From Galerina marginata (lineage: Eukaryota > Basidiomycota > Agaricomycetes > Agaricales > Galerinaceae): a stretch of 64,000 bases of DNA. Below are positions 23,389 through 36,146 of the stretch, piece by piece. Where the stretch lies: positions 248,001 through 312,000 of the forward strand of contig JAECYW010000026.1 in the NCBI GenBank assembly GCA_023014335.1, given 5' to 3'. A program made the translations under genes and the position numbers. Numbering within the stretch: position 1 is the first letter of the stretch; each line of letters opens with the position of its first letter. The notes under the pieces were generated by a model. The model searched no databases, had not been told where the DNA came from, and saw only the letters and a list, made by a program, of their open reading frames with translations.

Positions 23389-26196
23389 GATTTTGAACTC
23401 GCGTCGCAAAATTCAGGCAAAATCCTAACAAATTCTTTTCCCTCTTCGACTCCCCGTCAAAATAGCGCGGTCGCCGGAGTACTAGTGCTCATCCTTTGTT
23501 CGTTTTCATCCTTGCCTTTCTTTTTATATTGATTAATTCGTATTCACCCTACCAGCTATTTCACGACTGCTCCTTATGCTTTAGGATTCTTCCCAACATA
23601 CACCTTTCCATTCCGTGGAAGCTGGCCCCAGACCATCCCAATCGTTCAAGGTGGTTACTCGGGAACGAATGATGTTACTGTACCTCAATTGGAAAGTGTA
23701 TTCGAAAGCTGCTTCGAGGTAAGTTTCCAAAGATATTATATGTCTTCTTTTGAATATCGATTTTCTAGTGGTGGCAAAATCGCCGACATAAGTATAATAT
23801 CCGGGGCGATGGACCGCAGTGTTGTTTCTAACACCTATGCGCTGGTACGGCCTATCAGAATGAGAATAGAAGGTTCGTGATGATAAACTTACTCATCATG
23901 ATGAGCTTCAGAGACTTTCATCGCAGCAGGCTAAATCGTTAACCATAGATAAATCACTTCATGCGCAAATCGAAACGATGCAATATAATCAAGGCGGTAA
24001 GCTATTAAAAAATCCATCCAGGAACTCAGGGAGCCGGCTTGAGTGGAGCTTGACTTAATAGGCGCCATACAGCCCATCTTGTCAACGGCATGGCGGTGGA
24101 AAATGAGCCATCCGACGCTCCTGGTACGATGGAGGCTTGATGGATCCTTTTATGTTACTGAAGAACATCTCTGCAGACAAGGAAGAACGCCCTTCACAAC
24201 TGATGATTACATTGACGAGCACTCGGAGTTTATTCACTGTTCTTGCCATCACCCACCAAAACCTTAGTTCGTTCATTCAGACTTCATCAGTGTTCGACCT
24301 TCTAAACTTGATCACAGTGCCAGTTGCTCCACTTGCCCATCATCTTTGGCGGTTCTCGGCGCGCCACTTCTGCGCATTGGAGTGCAAGTGACATATCCGC
24401 CCAAAATTGTACGTTTACCTCTGATCTATCCAGATAGTGCACGGGTAATAAATTGAGTACGATCCATATATTACTGACTTTATTCGACATTTATTTGTGC
24501 CGGCCAAGAATTAAGTCTACTCAAGAATCAAGATAGGTGAGCTTTCTATAATTTGTAAAAGCAAGTTTGTTAACCACCCATTTTTATGATCATGATTTAT
24601 GCATCCACCACTCACGGGACGCTGCGAACCTGCGAGTGGATGGCCAAGTTTCACCGCCTGTGAAGTCTTATGCCTCGTCGTTTTAAATTCATTAGATTCA
24701 CGCCTCGGAAAATTCAGAGCCTTATTCCTGAGCTGTGGGCTCATAAGAGAAATCAACTCCATCACGCGCCAGTCAAGTGATGTCGATGAACTCTTGCCCT
24801 ACTCCTGCTAGACATCGTGGATATTTCCATAACTAAAAATACGTTGAATATTCGTCGGAGGAACAAATCGCGGCCGTCAGATCTCATTCTCAGGATCTGG
24901 CATCGATACTTTCTGTCTCGTTTGACGTTGGAACCTCGCGAAATGCAATTAGACCTGTACTCGAGTATAACATTGGTTCGGTCAAGTAATTTCTCAGGGA
25001 CCATCACCGACAACGACAACGGATGGATTCCCGACTATAATAAGACACCCATCTACATCAAAGATTACCCTCGATGGACCCTATTGTTTTATAAAGAAAT
25101 AAATTTCGTCATACCAGATGGATTAAATTTTCGTTGGGAAAAGCCGCCAGGTTTACTGCGGTCAGTTGTCCCCAGGTCGAGGTGTATTAAAAGTTGCTGA
25201 CACGATCCAGCCCACCGATACTACGATACTGGGGTGATTTCTCCGTGTTCACCGTTGGAAGACCCTTCCCTGGTTGAGTTTGGCCGAGGCGTATTCTGAT
25301 TCGGCCTATTCTGTTACAGAAGGTTAGCGCTAAACGAATCACTGGACGTCGCATAATCATCTTTCCGAGATGATCAGGATTGGAAGCTATGTTTTGCCTG
25401 ATCGAGTCTTTCAGACCTAGGGAGTTAAATAAAGCGACTCCATATCTCGATCCTCCGCGTCTTGGTGATTGTCGAGTTAGACTGCTTCTCGGATTGGGAT
25501 GCGCTTTGGACATTCACTCATCTGGTTCTTTTGCAAGTACAGCATCCAGCGAACTCTTGGCTCGATACAACTTTCAATATATAATTCTTCGAATCGATTA
25601 GTGCTGCACGAGGTATATGAGTTGCAGGTTCTGGCAAGTAAACCTGAACAGTTCTACCGATTGCATGTCAACGCTGATGGGATCTGAGAGCGAATATCGT
25701 GTTTGAAACGGAAGAAGAGATGTTACCAACGCTTTCCTCAGGTGAAAGTATGCAAACCGGTCATGCAGGAATGAGCGCTCACTATTCATGACCAGCCGAT
25801 TCGAAAGGGCGGCTCAGCTTTTCTTCAATTAAACCGTAAGAGCCAACGTCTACCGCTAATCCGTGGACTACGATTGCTGGTGCTACTTGCTTTTGAAATT
25901 CTACATGCCGTCGAGTACTGTATCTCTCTGAACCACATCTTGGCTGTAACTCGAAGTCGCAAAAAGCAGATTCGTCAGCACGCATAAAAGAGACTTAGGT
26001 CGAATTAACGCTTGAACCTTCATTTTTCTCGGAATAGGACTGGCTTTGATGTGATGCATGGATAACTTAACAAGACGACAAATCTAGTCCATTCACCGGA
26101 GCGTGTAAACCCAACTATCGTCAATCCTTTCTCATCTCTAGCAGGAGTCTACTGTTAGGCGGCAGCGTCCCCCAGCTGGCACCCGACCTATCCACT
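23389..26196. other. Intergenic, no confident gene
   Basis: A short plus-strand exon-like stretch near 23560-23831 has a good intron (GTAAGT donor at about 23719, TTTCTAG acceptor) and reads ...QLESVFESCFE joined to WWQNRRHKYN before a stop; it stays a fragment with no recognisable partner exons. ORFs at 24043-24267 and 24817-25200 (plus) are open but show no family signature. From 25.2 to 26.2 kb I see nothing. Confidence 0.3.
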
Positions 26197-28063
26197 TTAC
26201 CTCCGTCGATAGAATATGGTCCTTGGCTTTTTTGGACAAATTATCATGGTCTATGAAGTGTCGAGAAGAGTTACAACGGTTACTGGTAATGGAAGAAAAG
26301 AAAATTCACCTGATAATTGGCGTCTGGAACGCCTGCCTGGCTGTAGAGCTCAAACTGTCGAATAATGGTCGCAATTATTGTTCCTAGCTGCAAATGCGCG
26401 AACTGAAGAACAGTTAGTTTAGATTCAGATTTTCACCGGATTTCAACTTGCCTGCTCCCCAATGCACCTATGTCTTCCCGAACCGAACGGCTGGAAAATA
26501 CTATCCGTTGCTTTGCTGTTACACTCCTCAGCGAATTTCCAAGATGATTTTTGATCGGTTTCGGCGCCTGGTTGTCCCCTTATTGGCTCGAGCCATCTAT
26601 ACGGGGACCACACTTCCGGTTCTTCCCAGTGCTGACCGTCCATTTGACCGACAAAAGGCGAGGCCAGAACATAATGACCGCGGGGTATCACATACGAATT
26701 TGAAGAAATCTTCTGTGGTACTGGAACATCCTTTCGAACATTTCGCAGAATGCTATGAATGGGGGGATGCATGCGTAGCGTTTCGTTGATGACCGCGTTC
26801 ATCACTGGAAGACCCCTGAGTTCGTCGTATGTCATAGACCGAAAGGTTCCCTCGCCTGCAGTGAAGGATTTGAGCTGTTCGGCGAAAAGTAATTCAGCTA
26901 GGACTGGATTGGCGGCCAAGTGTAACAGAATCCAAGCCGCGGTGGATGAACTCGTATGTTGCCCAGCCATGAGCAGCCCAATCAGCATGTGCGCCACTTC
27001 ATGATCCTGTAATGCTCTTCCGTCCTTGTAAGTTCGTCCTATAAGCGACGCTATCATGTCGTGGTCTGGTTCTTGTGTTGAAGCCTGAAATTTTCTCCTG
27101 TGAATTATATCAATAAAAAATGCTAATGCTTCGGTGGGCCCTGTCGCGGCGTCGGTTTACCGGCAAAGGCAAGTTAGGAAGCAACAAATTGATTGGTATA
27201 AACCCGGCGTCAAGGTCGTTGTAGAGGGCCGAAAAGGATGTATCAAGATTGGCTCGAACTTCTTTTCCTAGGAGGGTTCTTGCGGCAGTGAGGATCGTGA
27301 CCTCTTCCATAACGTGGAGCGGGTCGAAGGTTCGCCATGTATCACCGTCGCTGCTGTCAAGAGATTTATCAAAGGGGTGACGACTGTTCAAATACATCTG
27401 GGTCTCCTCTTCGACCAATCCAACATACTTCCGAAAGTTCTCGTGTGTGAGTCCAAATTTGAGGAATTTCTTTTGTTCTATGAAGATATGGCTCGGTGCA
27501 TCGTACGCAACGTCTTTTCCGAAGATGGGGGTAGTTAAATTCTAAAATCTGGTTAGACGGATCATTCTCATGAGCGCGACATGACCGACAGTGTAAACGT
27601 CCTCGGCATTGAAAACAGCCGTGCTGCCACCCATAATGAAATTATTGCCATGTGGCCCAAGAGCAACGGTGACTTTTTTCCCAAACAGAATAAAAGTGAA
27701 TATATCCCCATACTGCGTTCCAATTCATTAACTATTATCTCAGAAACGAGAGGATAGATATACTCACCTTTTCACGACATTTCTGAAGGAATCTGAGAGG
27801 GTCGTTCCCGTAAGAAATTGCGGAGCCAATTATAGGTACCCAGTGAAATACAATGGGTGGGTTTGGGCCACTGGCCGGGGAAAACTGTTTTAAATATCAA
27901 TAACAGTTCGTGGATAATGTTAGAAATGTAGCGTACGTACGTGCTGTTTGAGGAAGTTTACTAGAACCCACATAGCAATTGTGAAGATTGCAACGACGAG
28001 AAGGCTTGGGGATCGGAAAACACTGTGGTAGGACACCTCCATGCTGGAGCTGTTGGCCAGCAT
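26197..28063 (-). CDS. CYP51-like sterol 14-alpha-demethylase paralogue (one frameshift)
   Basis: Cytochrome P450 of the CYP51 family, which removes the 14-alpha-methyl group of lanosterol/eburicol in ergosterol synthesis at the ER. Exons: 27941-28063, 27768-27884, 27590-27712, 26452-27541, 26310-26402, 26197-26250. Visible features are an N-terminal membrane anchor, the CYP51 stretches EKYGDIFTFILFGKK and LTTPIFGKDVAYD, the I-helix LLMAGQHTSSSTAAW, the ExxR helix NETLRMHPPIHSILR, the heme loop FQPFGSGRHRCIGEQ, and a basic C-terminus. The intron at 26403-26451 has a GC-AG border. An A6 run at 27115-27120 (T6 on the coding strand) breaks the frame after ...RRRDRAHRSISIFY; removing one T would continue into IDIIHRRKF, as expected for the family. 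Start could also be 28042. The family call is strong; whether it is the housekeeping gene cannot be told here. Confidence 0.88.
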
Positions 28064-30115
28064 GACGGGGGAACGAAGGGCGAGGCTGCTCTGTACAGGA
28101 CAAACCTCGATGAATTAGTTCCTAATTCACCTCAATGTCCCGGGACCTCGGACTATCATGATAATCAATGCATCAGTTACCAGTGATCTGAAATTCTTCG
28201 CGTTACGGTAAATAGTGCAGAATGGGAATTCCAGAGAGTTAGATCTAAGAACGATGAAAAATCTTAGTTCTGGGTGACATTGAAATTCTAGAAACCCCTT
28301 TAACCTCGGACCGCGAGCTAAATTTAAATTCGATTTAGACCAGGTTGAGTCGAGTTCAGAATTCATCTAGAGTCCGGGGAACCTCTAAAATGACATAAAA
28401 TATCCCCGAGAACGCTGGGGCTGTGCTTTCAAAATAAATCAAGGACGATTTGTAGTTGCTGTAGGAAAGTGATGCAGAATGGAAGTGTCAACCTCTGAAT
28501 CAGTGGGAGAAAATGATGAAACGCTCACAATTGTAATCCTTGGAGTACCGTAAGCGCGTTGCGCGTTGCGCGAAGTTCGAACCATCAAGATGCAGGTCAT
28601 TCGACGAGCCAGTCATGCTCTGAGTCGCGAGCTCTAGTTCGAAGCGTCACACTGAGCAGCACATGACAAGCCAAGAGCTCGCGAACGGCCGTGGCGATCC
28701 GCCGTGACTGCGTGATAAATCATTCCTCATTGTCGAAGCTGAAAATTAAAAGTTAGTATGGACCTCAGTCCGAAAGTGCAGCAAATTATAAAGACATTAC
28801 GCCAATCTGTTGAGGATTTTCCACGTTGATGGTACAATGTAGTAGAATATTATAAAGCCAATCTTCAACACATAGGAGGCACCAGTGAAACGTTTCAGCT
28901 ACAATAATGGGAAAAAGTGAGAAAAAACATATGAAGATTATCCCAGCTTTCGCGCCCTATCCGCACTTCCCCTGCCGCTTTACCATTGGCTTTCTCGGGC
29001 CGAGGACGATCTCTTAACCGTCCTCATCCCATCACCCCCCCAGAAGATCAATCAGAGTGAGCTGTGCTCCAGAGTTACTTACCACATCGCTCCGTTCCTT
29101 CCGAGCCGCAACCTCGTCCACGCTTTCGTGATCGGAATCAGAGGGGGCATGTCGCACTCGTAACTGTCGAGGCGGTCGGTGACAGGCAGAGCTGTGGTGT
29201 GAATGTGATACGTGTACATCCAGTGAGAAGGGTGCTTGAAACAGATCAGATTGACTGCGATAAGCTCACCACCAGACCCGAGGCAAACTTACAAGGAAAC
29301 GAGCATTCAAGCTGCGAAAATGATACGGCAAGCTGCCTTGGCACGACACGCTCGGTCCCACCAGGTCTCCGCATTGACTCCACTACCAGTAGTCTCGGCT
29401 ACAAAGAGCGGCCGAGCAATGTTCACGAAAAGTGGGAGCAATGTAGAAGGAAGCCCAAGAGCCTAGACGTGTCATTTCCCGGTCAAGGAAGGCCCGTCCG
29501 TCGTCGTTGCTGGGTGGCCCTGCCGATGACTTGTAGAGGTCGGCTACGTATATGGTGCTGTAAAAAGGTATCCGAAACAAGGCTATCTGCACTAGGATAT
29601 GATTGAGATCCAGCATGACCTTTGACGTACAAGAACCGGGTTATTCACTGATGAGGTCAATTAGTGGAAATTGAAGATAGCAATATTAATGTACACATTA
29701 AGTGGCGAAGGTCACGCGGGGTGTTGCATACTACTCCAGTCCTTGGCTTTTGGATAAACGGCTTTCAACTCGACCCGCTGATAAGAACATAATTAGCACC
29801 TTTGGCATTCGCGACATGTGAGGATCACTAACCCATCGGATGTAAATAGCTTGACGAAAAATTTGTCTTAGACTAGGCCAGCAATGAAGACAGTGAGACG
29901 CCGACGAAGAGGACAAGGTGCTGAATTCCCTGAGGAAAGGAAGGTGGTTGAGATCGATGGTCCCACTATCGACGCGTAAGTGATAAATCACGCAAAGAAA
30001 CTCACAATAGCACAAATGCCAAGCATTCAAGCAGCCCCCGCTTTTCTGGCACTCTCTTCTGAGAGTAATGCATCGACGATTGCCGAACAGTCAACAGCCT
30101 GCACTAGGCAATCAT
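28064..30115. other. Intergenic, possible decayed membrane-protein gene on minus strand
   Basis: From 28.1 to 29.0 kb I see nothing but the upstream region of the CYP51-like gene. Between 29.06 and 30.05 kb the minus strand has exon-like pieces with plausible splice sites, among them one ending ...ESVDEVAARKERSDV before a GTAAGT donor near 29080 and a hydrophobic one (ALGLPSTLLPLFVNIARPLF) near 29450. I could not join them into one protein and do not recognise a family. Confidence 0.2.
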
Positions 30116-30538
30116 TCAACATATAGAATTCGTAGAACAAAATTCTGCAACAACATACCGATAAGTGACTGCATAATTATAAGAAGACCAGCGATGTTCG
30201 ATTTTGATACACTGAGAAGCAGCACATATGTACGGCGACGCTAACGTGTTGGCGGTAAGCATCCAGAAACACCATTCCAGCTCATGACGCACGATACGAT
30301 TCCAGAAAATCTGCACACTCAGCAACCCGCCATCGAGACGCCTTTGAACTTCTGCTGCTGGACATGGCCATCTTCTGGTGCCAGAGGCAGTGAAGAGAAA
30401 GCCTGTTATTGCACCTGCTTTCGCTTTGGAGGACTTTTTGGTGACGGTCGAAGTGGTTTGTTCAAACTTCAAATTGTTCAATTTGTTGATCGTGAGGACT
30501 CCGTCACGTGGGTGGAAAAATGCTTGGCGCGTCGCCAA
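30116..30538 (-). CDS. Hypothetical protein, weak
   Basis: A 140-codon minus-strand ORF starting MATRQAFFHPRDGV, basic in its first 50 residues (TKKSSKAKAG). It has no domain I recognise. The second half after about residue 95 looks like translated non-coding sequence, so if real it probably has an intron there. It may belong with the exon-like pieces at 29.06-30.05 kb. Confidence 0.22.
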   Translation of the reverse strand: MATRQAFFHPRDGVLTINKLNNLKFEQTTSTVTKKSSKAKAGAITGFLFTASGTRRWPCPAAEVQRRLDGGLLSVQIFWNRIVRHELEWCFWMLTANTLASPYICAASQCIKIEHRWSSYNYAVTYRYVVAEFCSTNSIC

Positions 30539-30791
30539 CTTGAACTCGTCGCGTGGCCTATTCTAGAGTCAACCACTTTTGGGCGGTACTAATATATACA
30601 ACAGTTTTTTTTAAGCACTGCGACCACTATGCCTCGGTGAAAATATACGCTACAGCTCCAAATTTTTATGATTCAGAAGGTTCTTTCCATAATTACAGTA
30701 AACTGTTCGGGGGGATATGCAGTGTGCACTAGGTTAGATTGTAGCATATCAGAAACACCCGTCGGTCAAAGTAATACTTGTTCAAGATGGT

Positions 30792-33259
30792 TCAGGGCGT
30801 AGTCGCAGTTGTCGTTCTCCTTCTCGTAATAAGGAGGGCGGCTACTGACCCCAAGGCACATGCGGGTACTCCCATCAAAAAGATATGGGTAACTCCTTCC
30901 ATATATGCCTGAAGGACCAGGCGCTTCTCCGTTTCTGGCAACTGGAAAACGGCTTTAATATTGGACAACACAAGCGCCTTAATATCGGGCGATAGGGTAA
31001 TCGCCAGATTATCGACATTTTTTCGCAGTTCGCTTGAGAAGATGGCTTGGGAAGCCCTTGAGAAAAAAATTGTCAGCGGATATTCAGCGAGTAAGAATAA
31101 AGCAACGCTCACGCTAAACCTATAGCGCTTCCAATAAATTGCATAAACGTCAGCGTCGCAGTGGCCTGAGGAATCAGAATTGGTTTATGGGCAAATGCAA
31201 CTTGCGCGACGATAAGCTTGGTTTGATACTCAGAATGCACCTTGAATATAGTCTGCGAAAACATACCACGTTCTGAATTGCCTGTCCGAGCCCAACTCCC
31301 GTAAGAATTTGGTAGCCTGCAATGCGGACCGATTGCGTTTCTTGGGTTACCGTGAATAGTAGTCCAAATGCCACTGAACCAATCAAAGGAGAAAAGAACA
31401 GAAAGGGCCAAGGCATGCCAATAGCCTACAATAAAATCAGTCATAAGCATGCATTTCTAGATGAGAAATGGAGCGACCTACGGATACCACTCCTCCACTG
31501 GCGAGGCAAGCTTTTGGAAACTGAATACAGTGGCTCATAAAAAGAGCCAGGCCACCCACCGATGACTCCAGCTCTGAACGGCATACTTGTGGTCAGGTTT
31601 TTATCCACGTCAAGCAATAAGAAAAACGGACATCATGAAGGGAAGAATGTCAATACCAGATCGTGTTGCAGAGTGACCGCGGATTTGGTACATAAAGGGC
31701 TAAGCAGAAATCAGAGCCCGCATACCGTAGAAATTGACGGCATTACCAGATAGTACTTGGACAAAACAAAAAATTAAATCACCGCTGGAAGAGGGGTTCA
31801 TATCACTCACATTCGAAAGAGTGAAGGCCATGTTGATCATGAACTTTTCAAAGAAACTCTCAGTTCGAAAACCGGGAAAGGGTAGTCATACGCACTCCTT
31901 CAAGACATGCTCCTAGCATGCTTTTTGTTTTCAAAAGATGTAAAGGAAGGATTGCGTCATGCCCCGCCCGATATTCCCAGATAATAAAAAGAACTAGCAA
32001 GACGACGAACTGAACGGATTTAGCACCAGAATACTCTTTATCAGGCACCAAGCTGAAAACTTACCAGGACAAGTGTAGTGATGACCGCTGGGTCATTCCA
32101 AGCTTTCTCATTTCCACCCCATTGCAGCGGAAGTACCAACATAGTTGTCATTGAAACGCTGAGGAACGTACCAACCCAATCTAAACTCATCCACCTTTTC
32201 ATGGTTGACATCTCATCAGTAGGAGCGGGAGTATATGGGAGCGCCAAGATAATAGTCGCAAATGCTAGAAACCCAACCTAAAATTAACATACATATGAGC
32301 GGGACACAGTTGTGGAGGTTGGACGTCCTGACTGGAAGGTTAATGTCTGTAAAGGAAAGTGCGCGCTTAGGACCACACATACGAAGCATAATAGACACCC
32401 ACAGAAACACCAACTACGAATTTTGAACAACAAACAGCGAGGGTCAGCATGGGTACGACAGGAAAAAAGCTAATCATACCGCCAAGTCAACTTATCTATG
32501 TCGTGTAAGGAATGAATCGTGATAAAAGGATTGACAGCCTACCAGAAAATACTCCCCCGACTAATGGTCCGCCAATAGAGGAAATAGCAAACACAGCTCC
32601 AAAAATGCCCAAGAGCAGTGGCCTCTGGCTGACCGTGGTGACCTAGCAAATGGCATGTCAGAACAAACAAAGTCGAGCAAAACCAAAGCTCACCTGAGCC
32701 ATAATGGAGAGTATCGAAACCCACAGCCCAGCTCCTCCTGTTCCAGCAACAGCACGACCGAATATCAAGAAGCCAACCGAGGGAGCTACAGCACAGAACA
32801 AGCTCCCGATTTCAAAGATGACTATAGTCGTGAGGAACACAGTTTTTGGTGCGGAGATTGCCAGAACTTTGCCGAAAAAGAGAACGAAGGCAGCCTAACC
32901 AAATTCAGGAGGAATTGACGAAAGGAAAAAAATTGAAATTGAACCTGCGGTAGGAAGTACCCGCCTGCAATCCAAGAAAGGTCCGATACCGCGTCAAAAT
33001 GCGATGCAATCGTCGGTAGCGCTGTTGAAATGATGGTTTGGTCTATGGAAATAAGAAAGAAGGCTATTATGAACGACCTGGAAGGGGTTCAGGTTATGAG
33101 ATGCCAAAGATTTGCGTACAATACTCACGAAAAAACGAAAAATAATTTTCGTCCTGCAAGCAACGTTGATGCGCCTTCATCCGTGGTTAACGAATGGATT
33201 TGCGTTGCCTCCGAGTCCAATTCCTGCTTCTCCGATGGGTCCATACTGTCTGAGAACAT
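30792..33259 (-). CDS. MFS exporter, DHA2 (14-TM drug/toxin efflux) family
   Basis: Proton-driven efflux permease of the plasma membrane. Exons read with confidence: 33129-33259, 32945-33077, 32694-32894, 32543-32642, 32480-32495, 32403-32413, 32333-32346, 32065-32277, 31896-32009, 31811-31858, 31747-31755, from 31699, then 31267-31425, 31113-31216 and 30792-31056. The segment 31440-31640 is unresolved. Family motifs: motif A-like region SIDQTIISTALPTIASHFDA, then SDLSWIAGGYFLPQ, FLIFGRAVAGTGGAG, and GSIGGPLVGG-type motif C reading SSIGGPLVGGVFSG. Exons of 16, 11, 14 and 9 nt are needed to rebuild DKLTWRWCFYINLP and the YYL before PFMYQIRGHSATRSG. The N-terminal 40 residues are hydrophilic. 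It sits between the CYP51-like gene and the other oxidases, consistent with export of a metabolite, but this is inference. Confidence 0.9.
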
Positions 33260-34805
33260 TGGCGAAGGAGGTCTTCACTGCTCAGTAGATTAAACACCTG
33301 GGGCACAGTGGCGGAGGAGAATTTCGGCGGCTGAGGCCAAATTCTGCAGAATAGGCTTCAATTTGTTTCTCCGTTGACATGAGGGCTTAGGCCATGGGAA
33401 TCGAACCGGTGAGCAAGAAGTTATGAATAGCCATCCCAAGAACGTTCCAACTTCCATTCCATGTAAATCGTAAGGATGGATCAGATGTAGTGAGAGGTTA
33501 AAAGCACGATGACCACAGGCTCAGATGATTGATGACCTGCCAACTGTTCGGCGCAAGTTCGGCGCGGACCGGCGAGTCAGACCGAACCAGATTCCCACAA
33601 GAGGTTCCTCGATACCCTGGGTTTGTCCTAAGATTAAGCAATTCGATCGGATAGGCAGTACGTCTGTCTTCCAATCGACGGGTTCAGGTGGTTCTAAAAA
33701 TGCGCAGTCAAGGAAAACAAACGGCAAATTCCTATTAAATCCTGTACGTATGTGACCTGGCACCTTGCGTACAACTCGCGTCATATAAGTGTGTATGACG
33801 GCGATCGAAGCTCGTTGGCATTGCAGTCAAATTGCAGTATTGACTCCGTGCCCCAAGTGCTGATAACCTTGAAGCCGGGGAGGAGGAAGTTTGATTGTGG
33901 CGGTTTTATCGATGGCTATGTACCAGTACGTCCTCAGGTTCTCGAAGTAAAGTTGCCAACACATTGTGTGCCGGGACACAATCTTTGATTTCCAGTGCAC
34001 TTTCAGTTTACGACTTGCGGCGCGCGCTAAGCGTGCATTTAGTAGTGATCTCTGAATTGGCTTGGAGGACCGCCGACAGCCCCTGGGGGCATAGAACCCG
34101 CCGCGGAGAGTTAGACCCTTATGGCTGACCTTGGTTTCGCATCACTGAGGAGACCGGAATATCATAGTTGAGCCCCTGGTTGAATGTCGAGGAAAGCATA
34201 GATCTAGACCACACTCGACAACGTACGTGCGAATCCAGTTCCGTAAATACCAAAAACTATCAGATCTGTCCGTCTCGGAAAGTAGGTTGACTCTTGAAGC
34301 TTGAGCACTGTACTTGGGTGGACCACTGTGGACCCTAGTAGTCCCACAGAGCGAAAGAAGGGCGGGGGTAGCCGTGGAACTACATACTTGGGCAGCCTCA
34401 CACAGTATACTTCACATTTCGACCAGATCGGGCATTTTCATCGACTCCACACTTCGTTGCAATCAAACCCCAAATTTCTCGTCAAACCTGTTGTCCCGAG
34501 GTAAGTTCATGAGATTTAATTCCTTTGGCTAGCTCAATGAATGGACTTTGCTTAACACCTATTTCCTGCTAACTCTTGAAGGAATCATCGCCCCTTCTAC
34601 TTTTTGCTAAGGTGGCGAATGGACGGGGGCACAAGATCACGAACATACGGACTCAAGTATATATTGGGTACTAGAAGCCAAATAATTTAAATACAGTTTA
34701 AACGTAGTCAAATTGCAAGTAAAGCCGGGGAAATCCATACATAAGTTAATAACGCGCCAAATAAACAGTCAGTTCCAACTGTAATACGAGTATGAGGATC
34801 CACTA
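33260..34805. other. Intergenic
   Basis: Upstream region of the MFS gene and 3' side of the seven-TM gene. Overlapping ORFs at 33521-33784 (both strands), 33752-33988 and 34301-34532 lack any family signal or splice pattern. No gene supported. Confidence 0.35.
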
Positions 34806-36146
34806 TCAAGTTAGGGAACGTGGTTTCTCCATTTCAGCATACTCTAGCCGTGATTCTACGCGTCCAAGCTCTATTTCGGCCCTTGATTCAAAATTACCGA
34901 GCTCAATTTGGCCGATGGTTTTCGTAGTGTCCACTCTGACGCTGGAGTGAATAGTATCAGAACCCCCAAATGACCGGTTCCCGGAGCGGAAATTCCTAGC
35001 AAAGCGGGGAGTACTGGCGAAATCGTCGCTTTTGTCGTGCATCGGAACGTTCCGGTCCGTCCAATGGGAGGTCGACGCCCATACCGTCGCCAATAAAACA
35101 CCTACAATCTCCACGTAATCGTTGGTGAGAAATGTATAGCTTCCTTTGAGGAAGTTGGGGTCTCGGAACAACATAATGAGCTGTACAATGCTCAGAATGA
35201 CTGGGAATACGAAATTGGAGATGGCAATCCAGAATAATCCCTTAAGCCTTGCGGCATAGGATACTAATGAGAGATGGTAAGGTTCCAGAATAGTTCCGAT
35301 AAATGTATACACCCACCATGGCTGCTGCCAGACGGCATTGCTCGCCCAGGAGTTCCGAGCCCAGACTTAAGCCGATAGATGAACAAAATGGATGTCGCTC
35401 TGCCGTTTCAGTTAGAAACTAGAAACTAAATTGGCATCAAAAGGACTCGTAACGTACGTATTGTCTATGACCTGGAGTATCCACTCGATTTTAATACCTG
35501 GATGTGCATTCCACGATTTTTGAGCGTCAGTGATAGGGTTTCCAGATCCCGGGCCTTGAACATAGGCGATGTATTCGACCGAAAAGATTATGATGTTGAT
35601 CAGTCGGCCGATTTTTATCAGGACCACCGGAACAAAGATAGAATACCATATACTCTTGGGTGTGCGTGAGAAGGGGTAAACGGCCGCGAGTCGGACAACA
35701 AGTATCAGTTCCACCAGCCATGGAGTAGAGCTGATGAGAACAGAAAATACTAGGGCAGATGTTGCTGGAAATGGTTGCAAAGGCGACAATATTGCATTTA
35801 TCTAGTGTTGTAAAGCGTAAGCAAGTTCCAATGGTGAATTTCTTTAAATAATTACTTCGAGGGCGCCGTTAAAAAGGCCCATGAACAGCCCTACGACAAT
35901 GGACAAGACATTCAAAAGGAAGATTGGCTGACGTCGGCTCTCCTTTGTGGAGAAAAAGAATAATGCGACGAGCAAGGGTAGAAGGATGCCGGACCACACG
36001 GTACCAATCATAAGAAAGACAAGAGATGGTTGAATAGCAGCAATGTAGTTCAGGCCAGGTGGGGGCGGAGGGAAGACATTCGGCAAGGCGGCTGTGGCAT
36101 TTGGGTCCATGTTATGGGTGGTATCGTTAAAGGTAGATTGGGACAA
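34806..36146 (-). CDS. Seven-TM receptor-like membrane protein
   Basis: About 392 residues in four exons: 35856-36146, 35458-35801, 35317-35399, 34806-35263, with introns of 54, 58 and 53 nt that all keep frame. Seven hydrophobic segments can be placed: around IQPSLVFLMIGTVW, FLLNVLSIVVGLFMG, FSVLISSTPWLVELILVV, IFVPVVLIKIGRL, WILQVIDNTATSILFIYRL, LFWIAISNFVFPVILSIV and VEIVGVLLATVW. A short Pro-rich extracellular-type N-terminus (PPPPPGLN) precedes TM1, and about 100 mostly charged residues follow TM7. The topology and length suit a fungal GPCR-like protein. It does not show the motifs of STE3 pheromone receptors that I would expect. The ligand is unknown; position within the oxidase group is noted only. 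Confidence 0.78.

Noticed and set aside
23700..23831. WWQNRRHKY stretch resembling a homeodomain recognition helix
   Set aside because: The rest of a homeodomain is missing upstream, and the frame stops soon after; likely coincidence.
29064..29606. 180-codon plus-strand ORF
   Set aside because: Long only by chance: rich in Arg/Ser/Pro with no domain, and the opposite strand holds more protein-like exon pieces with splice sites.
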